The notes under the pieces were generated by a model that was not told the DNA's origin, did no database searches, and was given only the letters and a program-made list of their open reading frames with translations. A stretch of DNA of 64,000 nucleotides from Primulina eburnea (lineage: Eukaryota; Streptophyta; Magnoliopsida; Lamiales; Gesneriaceae): NCBI RefSeq assembly GCF_022965805.1, contig NW_027330892.1:36001-100000 (forward strand), given 5' to 3'. Shown one piece after another: positions 46,038-56,500 of this stretch (within the stretch, counting starts at the first letter, position 1; each line of letters starts with the position of its first letter). Made by a program: the position numbers and the translations under genes.

Positions 46038-48339
46038 AGAGCAGGGTCATTGGTGATAATGACTGAAGAGCAGACTCAGAATTCACAACAGGTACTATTT
46101 CTTGTATGATTATATGCATAGGTATGGATATGTACTAATGCATTATTTATGAGTATCTGTGATTGGATAGCATGAAGATATGCTGTATCTGTTGGGTCTG
46201 TGTATACTGTAGTATTGATTCCTTGGTTGTTGAGGAATGTGTTGATATCAAAGATCTCTGTGACATGTTATATACTACAGTGAGGTGAACCCGGGATTGG
46301 GCTAGATTATGAGGTACTTGTGTTATATGATTTAGATTTCATTATTGATATGTAATGCTAAACAAGTACAGAAATATCGTAGGATGTGTTTCAAAAATAG
46401 TAAGATTAAGACCAGAGTTAGTTGAGAAATGAGGATTTCTAGATCCAGATTCCTTAGATCATTGTACTGTTATGACTCGATTAGCACAGAAAGGAACAGA
46501 TGGTATCCTTATGTGTTTGGTAGATATACTGAAATCGAGTCTAACGGTGACAGATTTGCCCGTAATGTAATAGTTAACTGGTGTTTGCTTAGGTAAGATG
46601 TCAGATGGGTTCTCTATCAGAAAGAATTGAAAGAATTGACAGATTAAAGTATGGGCGAAGGAATCCAGTTGATTGTGTATTTCTCTTGAAGACATTTTAG
46701 TTCTGTTTCTAGATTGACAGATTATCTCTTAAGGGGTATTTTGAAGAATTATGCTTGTTATATCTATGATGTCGGGATATATCCACAGCATCTGATTGTT
46801 TATATTGAATATTGGAAGACTGGGTTAAATATTCCGAGAACTGTGATTCTTGTATACAGCAATGGGTCAGGTATGGATCCGAATGCAGTTATTGATACAG
46901 GTTTATATGCAGACTATGCGGTATCAGGAATGTCAGAATTAGAAGAATGTCAGATATGTCAGAACTTTCTTATCTGATTTGGACAGATTATCTTATTCTG
47001 ATTATCTTCTTCTTGTGTTGATTTACATCTGCTGAGTATTGTTATGATTCTAAATCAGTATTTGAGACATCTTATATTGTTTGGGAGTATATTCTAATTG
47101 CAGATGAGAGAAAGCAGTTGATCTGGGCAGTATGAAGATTGGTCAGCCAGCCAGAATCTATTATGTTATGAGTTTCTTAAACTCACTAGATCAGCATAGG
47201 ACATTTCTATTCTGAGTTTGATTTATTGTTATTGTAATTATTATTCAGTGTGTGATACTATGCAGTTCCAATTGTATCAGAGTTGTTTGTGGAAAATACA
47301 GTAGTCCCGAACGGTGATCAGAATTTTCAGACCTGTATTTTGTTGATCAGATCAATATAACATCTATATGATTTTGCGTTTTCTATGGGTTTGGTTATTG
47401 TGTGATATCAGAATGTTTCAGAATTTTTTCCAGCTTTTGATATGGATAGCCAGAGCCGAATACCAGGTAGGTATTTCTTATTTATTTTATGTTATTAACT
47501 GATTTTGTACAGCATAGTTCGAATCTGAAATCTCAGGTATGTCAGAAATGCACAGTAAGGGATTCAGTTTCATTCAGATGGTTCAGAATGTATGATATTC
47601 GAACAGATAGTGTTGGTATAGACAGATGAGATCAGTTGGGACAGCAATTTATGTTGTAAGGTTGGTAGAAATGGTACTGATATGTCTGAATAGCTAACAA
47701 AAGAGGTCAAAAAGCTAGGAATCAGAAGATGATTACCGACTTAGTATATTTCTGAATAGAAATGGGAGTATATTTCTACGACTTTTGTGATAAAATTTCC
47801 GCTATCTTTCTTCAGCTAGAGATATGAGATGATTGTGATTGAAAGATTGTTCAATCTATATCTAGTAGGTTGTATAAGAAGATGTACCAACAAAACTAGA
47901 AGACAGAGATCACTGTCAAAGAAATAATCAGATTGATGTGATTGGGATGAAGTTTGCACTGATGGTAGGTTATATCATCAGCTGTTTCTCTCAGACTTGT
48001 TACAGACTGACAGGTAGTCAGCACGTAGTAGTCAGACATTGAAAGATAGTGATAGAACTCTAATACTGGATGTTAGCACTAGTTATCTGAAGGAATAGAT
48101 ATAAGAAACCAATGTCAGATGATGACGATTGGTATTTGAAACCAATGATGGAATATGTCCTTAATTGGAATAAACAGATGGAATAGCAACGACAGGTGGT
48201 ATTGCTTTGGTATGGATTGCAATTGGCGTATACGGGTGTTGTATAGCCAGTAATATGGGATTGATTCAGCTAGTGAAATGAGTTTGGATGTTAAACTCTG
48301 TTATACAGTTCTTCTGATAGATTTGGTCTGATGATTGGT
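46038..48339 (+). pseudogene. Element F degraded pol region
   Basis: There is no long open frame, but scattered matches to pol of B-D follow in order. A stretch at about 46350-46440 corresponds to the segment [17 protein letters not shown] after the protease. One at about 46470-46570 corresponds to the segment with [12 protein letters not shown] and LADLPVV. Another at about 48000-48090 corresponds to [20 protein letters not shown] of integrase. Many stops and indels separate them. Reverse transcriptase is mostly missing. The alignment was made by eye. Confidence 0.7.
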
Positions 48340-48377
48340 GAGTTCGAGGACGAACTCAGATCCAAGAGGGGGAGAAA
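48340..48377 (+). other. Element F hairpin and polypurine tract
   Basis: The GAGTTCG-AGGA-CGAACTC hairpin is at 48340-48357 and the tract AAGAGGGGGAGAAA ends at 48377, before the 3' LTR. Both are intact although the pol upstream is ruined. Confidence 0.75.
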
Positions 48378-50525
48378 TGTAATGCCCGAGAATTTAATTA
48401 CCGTAATCTGAGATTAATCTGAAATGATTTATAGAATTAATCAAGATGATTATAGACGGAACGGATCGGACTAGAACACATGAGAAAGGTGTAAATGTGT
48501 GTGCCAAGGAAGAGCCCCCGCGCACATGCGCTGTATGGATTGGCGCACATGCGCGGAGCTGGCCGAGGCTTGTGCGCACATGCGCGAGATAATGCGCGCA
48601 CATGCGCGGCAGGGCCAGAACCCGTGGCGCATATGCGCGAGTAGAGTGGCGCATATGCGCGGGAGGGCCAGAAGGGGTGGCGCATATGCGCGGAATTAAT
48701 GGCGCATATGCGCGAGTAGCTTTTTCACCGAGACAGTAGGTCTCGCGCATATGCGCGAGTAGTGGCCGCGCATATGCGCGAGACGTGCTGCGTGAAGAAG
48801 TATGCCACGTTTTTCTACATGCATGGAGTATATATATATACATATAACAAGCGTCTCTCATTCAGAATAAGCAAAGGAAATGGAGAATTGAAGGGAAAAC
48901 TTCGTTCTTAATTTTCGAAATCGATTTGCGAGTAAACCGTCTATCTGAATTGAAATCCGACTTCGGTACTGTGTTCCTATCAACGCAGGCTACGCAAGGA
49001 CGTAAGTTTTATTACGTTTAGACAAGATTTGATTTTATGATGTTGTCAGAATTGAATATGATTCAGATATGGTATTTCTACTACCGTAGATATTGTAGAA
49101 TCGAAGTCAGATTTAGAAACAGATTGTTTATGGAATTGTTATGAATTTTAGAATTGATTTGATTGAGATTGCTATCAGAATTATGTTGTTATTCATGTTA
49201 AAGTGTACAGATACTGAAGTTATAGATTGTACTGAGATTTATTAGGAATTCTGGTATTATCATTGTGATGTTAAGACTGACAGGGTTACAAGACTGTATT
49301 GTTATGCCATCTAAACATCAGTGGGTACAGATTGATCAGATTCAGTATTGGTTTCTGTTATCTTGTGATATGGTTGATATGAATCAGATTGTAGTTATTT
49401 AGATATTGACCAGACAGATTGTGAATTGGATTACACATTGATACAGTGTATTGGTTATTGTCATTTCAGATCAGATATGGACAAATTCGACTTCGAGACG
49501 TCGTCTTCATCAGATCAGGAAGACAAAGGTATAATTCATGTGATATTCGGGAAGAAACAACTCAATCGAGACCATCCTTGAGTTGCCCAATAAATCACAT
49601 ACTATATTCTTGTTTATGTTTTGATTTTAGCATGATATTCAAATGTATGTGATTATTGTCATATTCAGCTATGAATATGATGATGCTTTGTTACAGATTG
49701 TTATTCATTGCATTTAAGATAGGAAAGTCTTGACAGTCATTGTCAGACTTCTAGACGTTCGGTGTATCTCAACTTAGGAGCAGGTATTACTCCTATTGCA
49801 GCCATTGATACAGCTCGAACCGAAGTCTAGGAATAAGACGTACGGTTACCACGATCGGTTGAGTAGGTAACAGGCATTGACGTCTTATTCATCACGGGAT
49901 CCCTAGAGTTCTAGTCGAGTCAAGTCTAGACATGATTTGATTAGGACTGCATGCTTATATGGATGTGGTTCCTAGATCATGGGGCCCATCGTTATTGCTT
50001 TCAGGCATGATAGCATGTTTGTATGATTTAGATTGTTTTATGCATGTTTACCTGATTTGAGTTGCATGCTTATTTGATTATTTCGTAGATTATGAAATAT
50101 ATTGTTTTTATACATGATGGCATGTTTTATGAATTAGTTTGTTTATATACATGCGTACCATGTCTTATACTGGGATTTAATCTCACCGGAGTTATCCGGC
50201 TGTTGTCTGGTTTTGTATGTGTGCATGACAACAGGTGGGGAAGGATCGGGGTCAAGAAGATGATAAGAGAAGACGAGTTTAGCGTGGCGATTCCGGACTT
50301 ACAGTAGACTTGGTTTTATTACTTGACTTTAGTAGTTGAACCTTAGATTAGATTATTGTACATTTAATACTGAAATGTATTTTATACAGATATGTATAGT
50401 ATTTAGATTCCATTACCTTCCGCAATTGTGTATTAAAAAGAAAAATTTTTAGACCCTGTTTTATCTTAATTGATAATTAAATCCCAATGATGATTAAGAA
50501 AATGATTATCGTCCGGGTCCCCACA
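48378..50525 (+). repeat. Element F 3' LTR
   Basis: This 2148-bp LTR is nearly identical to 42288-44436. It is followed by the CATGT duplication at 50526-50530. Differences are single substitutions and one-base indels. Confidence 0.94.
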
Positions 50526-50530
50526 CATGT

Positions 50531-50619
50531 CGATAATATCGTCCTTGTTATTACTAACTTGCTTCGTTTTTGTGCAGGGGGCAAGATTTGAGGACAAATC
50601 TTTTTGAAGAAGGGGAGTA
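50531..50619 (+). other. Element E 3' internal end with hairpin and polypurine tract
   Basis: This segment resumes element E after F. It encodes DLRTNLFEEGEYD in a frame that runs on into the LTR, and includes the inverted repeat AGATTTG-AGGA-CAAATCT (50584-50601) and the purine tract GAAGAAGGGGAG before the LTR. A coding frame across the polypurine tract is unusual among the elements here. Confidence 0.65.
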
Positions 50620-51412
50620 TGATGTGAATCTGGCCGGGCATGTTGTTCAAATTATTGATAAGCAAGGGAGAAGGGCTCGTGATGCATGGAAGCACGTTGG
50701 AAAGCCGAAGGAACATTATTCAAGCATTATTTTGAGGAACCGAGGCTGCACGGACCCGAGCACGGAGGCATACACGGGGTCCGTGTCCATTACATTTGAG
50801 GAAGAGAAACCCGAGTCTACACGGACCCGAGCACGGACCTGTGCACGGGGTCCGTGTCCATTGTTTTCCGGAGAGTAATTTTACAGAGCCTACACGGACC
50901 CTCACCCGGAGGCCTACACGAGGTCCGTGCCCTTTAGTTTTGACGGAGAGTTAGTTTCCTAAATAAGAGTTTTATTTATTTTGGTAACTAGATTTCATAT
51001 CTTTTTGATTTGTAGTCAATATATAGACGAATTTTATTGATTGTAAAGACAACATTGATTATTATTCATCTTTTATGATATTGAGAATTCTCTCAACACA
51101 AGCTTAAGTTTCGTTATAACTTTTGCGTTGTATCAAATCAAACTTATCAAAAGATTTATCTTTTGTGGCGTTTGTCAATCGAGTATCACGAGGGTTGCCA
51201 AGGGCGGGTTCTTTGGAGGTTCTCTTGAAACGCGATTGTTTATACTCGTGTTTATTTGTTGCTAAACTCTTGCTAGTTTAGAGGTGAATATCACACCTAT
51301 CCGTTACATGTTTCAAAGATCGGGAAAACACCCGAGTCTTGTTATCGTAATTGAATAGAGGGTGCGATTGTTTAATCGTGTTTGCTATTTATTCGTGTCA
51401 AGGTTCGCGTCA
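50620..51412 (+). repeat. Element E 3' LTR
   Basis: This 793-bp LTR matches 38755-39476 except for one extra 71-bp interval (about 50791-50861) bounded by CCGTGTCCATT repeats, and about eight substitutions by eye. AGTTA follows at 51413-51417. Confidence 0.92.
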
Positions 51413-51577
51413 AGTTATGTCGAGAAACCGATCCGGATTATCGATCGTAAAGATAAACAGCTCAGAACAAAGACGATTCCTCTTGTGAAAGTTCAATGGA
51501 CTCGTCATGGTGTTGAAGAAGCCACTTGAGAGACTGAATCTGATATGAGACAGGAATTCTCAGCATTGTTTAATTGA
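51413..51577 (+). pseudogene. Element C gag-pol tail (chromodomain-like end)
   Basis: This is the continuation of C after element E. It starts in SYVEKPIRIIDRK and carries the LVKVQW and HGVEEAT segment of the chromodomain-like end. A TGA at 51527-51529 replaces the Trp of ATWE. The natural stop is at 51575-51577. The aromatic residues expected to bind methylated histone cannot be confirmed by eye. Confidence 0.82.
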
Positions 51578-51634
51578 TGTAAATTCCTTATACAGTTTTG
51601 TATATACTCCTGTTTGATATGATTGAGTGATTGT

Positions 51635-51672
51635 GATTTCGAGGACGAAATCGTATCTTAGGGGGGGAGGAA
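51635..51672 (+). other. Element C hairpin and polypurine tract
   Basis: GATTTCG-AGGA-CGAAATC at 51635-51652 is the hairpin of B, D and F with a compensated stem pair. The tract AGGGGGGGAGGAA ends at 51672, next to the 3' LTR. Confidence 0.78.
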
Positions 51673-53589
51673 TGTAATGCCCGAGAAATTTGATCCTAAT
51701 AATCTCTAATTATTGAAATATATTTTGATATGATTATTAAAGGATTAATCGGGACACGAAATAAGAGTTCATATAACTTGTGTAAGTTCTGGACAGAAGT
51801 AGTGGCGCCCTAGCGGTAGATTACGACCGCCCGAGCGCCAATATTCTGTAGGAGAAGGATTCGGGCAGAAGAGATGGCGCCCGAGCGGTAATTTATGACC
51901 GCCCGAGCGCCAATGTATAAATCCGAAAGGAATCGGACAGAAACTGCCGCGCTCGAGCGGTAGTTTATTACCGCTCGAGCGCCAGCCGAGATTCAAGAAA
52001 AGGTGACACGTTTCTCCAACATGCAGCTTAGGATATATATATACATCTTTACGTTGGTTTCTTCAGAAAAATCGAGAAAAAGGTCAGAATATATGTGTTG
52101 AAAATCCTTACGCCTTTTCTGAGAAATCCGTCCGTCAGAATTTGAATCCGACTTCAGTACTGTAATCCTATCGACGTAGGCTACACTTTGACGTAAGTTT
52201 TGCTACTTTTTTGACATGCTTTGAAATTATGCTATTGTCAGAATTGAATAGGATTCATATATGATGTTCTTGACATGTTAGACATCATAGAATCGAAGTC
52301 AGATTTAGAAACGGACTGATTATGGAATTGTTATGAATTTTTTTTAGGGTATATTGAGTTATACCGGATAGATTTGAATTGTGACTGGATTACAGATTAT
52401 ACTGGATATGGGTTATGGATTGTAACTATTATCTGGTGATGTTGTATTGACGGGAATACTGAAATTGTACCGTTATACCGTTGATTTTGAATTAAATCCA
52501 GATTGATCAGATTGTTATCAATTTGAATGGTATATTGACATGAGATTATTGATATTGTCATTGCCAGACAGGCTGTGAGTTCAGGACTTCGACTGAGCCA
52601 GAAACCGACGAAAGAAAGGTATAAGTCAATGTGGTATTGGGAGATGGACTTGAGTCGGTTTAGACTTGGGTTTCCCTAAATCACATACTTTATTTTATTG
52701 CATGGATAATTGCATTACATTGATTAATGTGCTTGTTCTCTTGAATTTAGATGACAGGTATTAGACGAGTTATCTTGTGACAGAAGTGCCGGATAGTGGT
52801 GGTATCGCCACGGCACATTGCACGATGTCTCAAGATAGGATATTAGCGATAGAGCTACAGTCCTTGACGGTTAGGTCAGGATACTGGATGTGTGGTTATA
52901 TCGAGTAATGGAATCTATTACGGAATTCGATATAGGAACACCATATTTGGTTATATCGAGTAAAGGGTATTGGAATTCTTCTATTACGGAATTCGATATA
53001 GGAATACCAGGGCACTGGTTATATCGAGTAATAGAGATTATGGTTCCATCCTTTACGGAATTCGATATAGGAATACCACATCTGGAAACCGGGATCCCTA
53101 GACTAGGATTGAGTCTAGTCTGAATTATGATTGATGTCGACAGTTTGATTTGATATTGTTTATGTTTCAGATTTTGATACATATTCATGTTACCTGATTA
53201 CATGCTTTATATTGTTTGTATGATTGCATGTTTGATTGATTTATACTGGGGATTATATTCTCACCGGTATATCCGGCTGTTGTCTTGTCTGTATGTGTAC
53301 TTGACAACAGGTGGGACAGGTCCAGGGTCGAGGAGATGAAGAGCTAGATCGTGATTAGAGTGGTGGCACCGGACTTGGACTAGATGTAGGGTTAAACACT
53401 TGACTTTAGTTTTAAACCCTAGTTTGAATAAATGTTGAAATACAGGATTTGTATTTTATATACTGATACGTATCTATGTTGCATGTCACTACGTTCCGCA
53501 TTTTAAAAAAAAAAAATTAGACCCTGTTTATTATTGATTAACTAGTCCCAATGATGATTAAGAACTTGATTAGCGTCCAGGTCCCCACA
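51673..53589 (+). repeat. Element C 3' LTR
   Basis: The 1917-bp partner of 32267-34180. Palindromes lie at about 51803-51985 and the triple inverted-repeat module at 52894-53079. It ends CCAGGTCCCCACA, with the CCCTC duplication at 53590-53594. Confidence 0.94.
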
Positions 53590-56500
53590 CCCTCCTCTTC
53601 TTAGGCCTAGGCAACCCCAAACTAAAGTCCATAGAAATGTCAATCCAAGTTCCTTTTAAGAATAGCACGCAAAAGTGTTCCCAAAGTTCTATGGACAACT
53701 TCAGTTTGTCCATCCGTTTGAGGATGACAAGTAGTAGAAAACAACAATTTTGTGCCAAGTTTAGCCCATAAATTATTCCAAAAGTAACTTAAAAATTTAA
53801 CATTGCGACGAGAAACAATAGTCCTAGGCATGCCATGCAACCTAGCGACTTCTCTAAAGAACAAATCCGCAATGTTTGAAGCATCATCGGTTTTATGACA
53901 AGCTATAAAAAGTGTCATCTTAGAGAATCTATCCACAACAACTAAAATAGAATCCCTCCTCTTCTTAGGCCTAGGCAACACCAAAATAAAGTCCAGAGAA
54001 ATGTCAATCCAAGTTCTTTTTAAGAATAGCACGCAAAGGTGTTCCCAAAGTTCTATTGACAACTTCAGTTTGTCCATCCGTTTGAGGATGACAAGTAGTA
54101 GAAAACAACAATTTTTTCCCAAGTTTAGCCCATAAATTATTCCAAAAGTAACTTAAAAATTTAACATTGAGACGAGAAACAATAGTCCTAGGCATGCCAT
54201 GCAACCTAGCGACTTCTCTAAAGAACAAATCCGCAATGTTTGAAGGATCATCGGTTTCATGACAAGCTATAAAATGTGTCATCTTAGAGAATCTATCCAC
54301 AACTAAAAAAATAGAATCCATCCTCTTCTTAGGCCTAGGCAACCCCAAACTAAAGTCCATAGAAATGTCAATCCAAGTTCCTTTTAAGAATAGCACGCAA
54401 AGGTGTTCCCAAAGTTCTATTGACAACTTCAGTTTGTCCATCCGTTTGAGGTTGACAAGTAGTATAAATCAACAATTTCGTGCCAAGTTTAGCCCATAAA
54501 TTATTCCAAAAGTAACTTAAAAATTTAACATTGCGACGAGAAACAATAGTCCTAGGCATGCCATGCAACCTAGCGACTTCTCTAAAGAACAAATCAGCAA
54601 TGTTTGAAGCATCATCGGTTTCATGACAAGCTATAAAATGTGCCATCTTAGAGAATCTATCCACAACAACAAAAATAGAATCCCTCCTCTTCTTAGGCCT
54701 AGGCAACCCCAAACTAAAGTCCATAGAAATGTCAATCCAAGTTCCTTTTAAGAATAGCACGCAAAAGTGTTCCCAAAGTTCTATGGACAACTTCAGTTTG
54801 TCCATCCGTTTGAGGATGACAAGTAGTAGAAAACAACAATTTTGTGCCAAGTTTAGCCCATAAATTATTCCAAAAGTAACTTAAAAATTTAACATTGCGA
54901 TGAGAAACAATAGTCCTAGGCATGCCATGCAACCTAGCGACTTCTCTAAAGAACAAATCCGCAATGTTTGAAGCATCATCGGTTTCATGACAAGCTATAA
55001 AATGTGCCATCTTAGAGAATCTATCCACAACAACAAAAATAGAATCCCTCCTCTTCTTAGGCCTAGGCAACCCCAAACTAAAATCCATAGAAATGTCAAT
55101 CCAAGTTCTTTTTAAGAATAGCACGCAAAAGTGTTACCAAAGTTTTATTGACAACTTCAGTTTGTCCATCTGTTTGAGAATGACAAGTAGTAGAAAACAA
55201 CAATTTTGTGCCAAGTTTAGCCCATAAATTATTCCAAAAGTAACTCAAAAATTTAACATTGCGACGAGAAACAATAGTCCTAGGCAAGCCATGCAACCTA
55301 ACGACTTCTCTAAAGAACAAATCCGTAATGTTTGAAGCATCATCGGTTTCATGACAAGCTATAAAATGTGCCATCTTAGAGAATCTATCCACAACTACAA
55401 ATATAGAATCCCTCCTCTTCTTAGGCCTAGGCAACTCCAAAATAAAGTCCAGAGAAATGTCAATCCAATTTCTTTTTAAGAATAGCACGCAAAAGTGTTC
55501 CCAAAGTTCTATTGACAACTTCAGTTTGTCCATCTGTTTGAGAATGACAAGTAGTAGAAAACAACAATTTTGTGCCAAGTTTAGCCCGTAAATTTTTCCA
55601 AAAGTAACTCAAAAATTCAACATTGCGACGAGAAACAATAGTCCTAGGCATGCCATGCAACCAAGCGAATTCTCTAAAGAACAAATCCGCAATGTTTGAA
55701 GCATCATCGGTTTTATGACAAGCTATAAAAAGTGTCATCTTAGAGAATCTATCCACAACAACTAAAATAGAATCCCTCCTCTTCTTAGGCCTAGGCAACA
55801 CCAAAATAAAGTCCAGAGAAATGTCAATCCAGGTTCTTTTTAAGAATAGCACGCAAAGGTGTTCCCAAAGTTCTATTGACAACTTCAGTTTGTCCATCCG
55901 TTTGAGGATGACAAGTAGTAGAAAACAACAATTTTTTGCCAAGTTTAGCCCATAAATTATTCCAAAAGTAACTTAAAAATTTAACATTGAGACGAGAAAC
56001 AATAGTCCTAGGCATGCCATGCAACCTAGCGACTTCTCTAAAGAACAAATCCGCAATGTTTGAAGGATCATCGGTTTCATGACAAGCTATAAAATGTGTC
56101 ATCTTAGAGAATCTATCCACAACTAAAAAAATAGAATCCATCCTCTTCTTAGGCCTAGGCAACCCCAAACTAAAGTCCATATAAATGTCAATCCAAGTTC
56201 CTTTTAAGAATAGCACGCAAAGGTGTTCCCAAAGTTCTATTGACAACTTCAGTTTGTCCATCCGTTTGAGGTTGACAAGTAGTATAAATCAACAATTTCG
56301 TGCCAAGTTTAGCCCATAAATTATTCCAAAAGTAACTTAAAAATTTAACATTGCGACGAGAAACAATAGTCCTAGGCATGCCATGCAACCTAGCGACTTC
56401 TCTAAAGAACAAATCAGCAATGTTTGAAGCATCATCGGTTTCATGACAAGCTATAAAATGTGCCATCTTAGAGAATCTATCCACAACAACAAAAATAGAA

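Larger units (their letters stand above)
42288..50525 (+). mobile_element. Element F: Tekay-like, probably non-autonomous LTR retrotransposon nested in E
   Basis: LTRs of 2149 and 2148 bp are flanked by CATGT at 42283-42287 and 50526-50530. The primer-binding and polypurine sites are normal. The internal region of 3941 bp is shorter than in B, C and D. Only gag is largely readable and pol is a string of remnants. The LTRs differ at about 17 positions by eye (under 1%). The coding decay is far greater than the LTR divergence, so the copy was probably already defective when it inserted. Confidence 0.92.
38755..51412 (+). mobile_element. Element E: decayed Ty3/gypsy element of a different lineage, nested in C and containing F
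   Basis: LTRs of 722 and 793 bp begin TGATGTGAATC and end GGTTCGCGTCA. AGTTA is duplicated at 38750-38754 and 51413-51417. Without F the element is about 4.4 kb. A gag-like region, a CCHC knuckle and the remains of integrase are visible. I could not find protease, reverse transcriptase or RNase H. The short LTR, tRNA-Met primer site, gag type (DPKVYLEWEERME) and an open frame (from about 50570) that runs through the polypurine tract into the 3' LTR recall the CRM/Reina group of chromoviruses. That clade call is tentative. Confidence 0.88.
32267..53589 (+). mobile_element. Element C: Tekay/Del-like LTR retrotransposon containing nested elements E and F
   Basis: LTRs of 1914 and 1917 bp lie in the same orientation. 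CCCTC is duplicated at 32262-32266 and 53590-53594, within a satellite monomer. Subtracting E (38755-51412) with its duplication leaves about 8.66 kb, with a 4829-bp internal region. Gag-pol is recognisable throughout but has three stops and one frameshift. The LTRs differ at roughly 18 positions by eye, more than in B or D. Confidence 0.94.
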
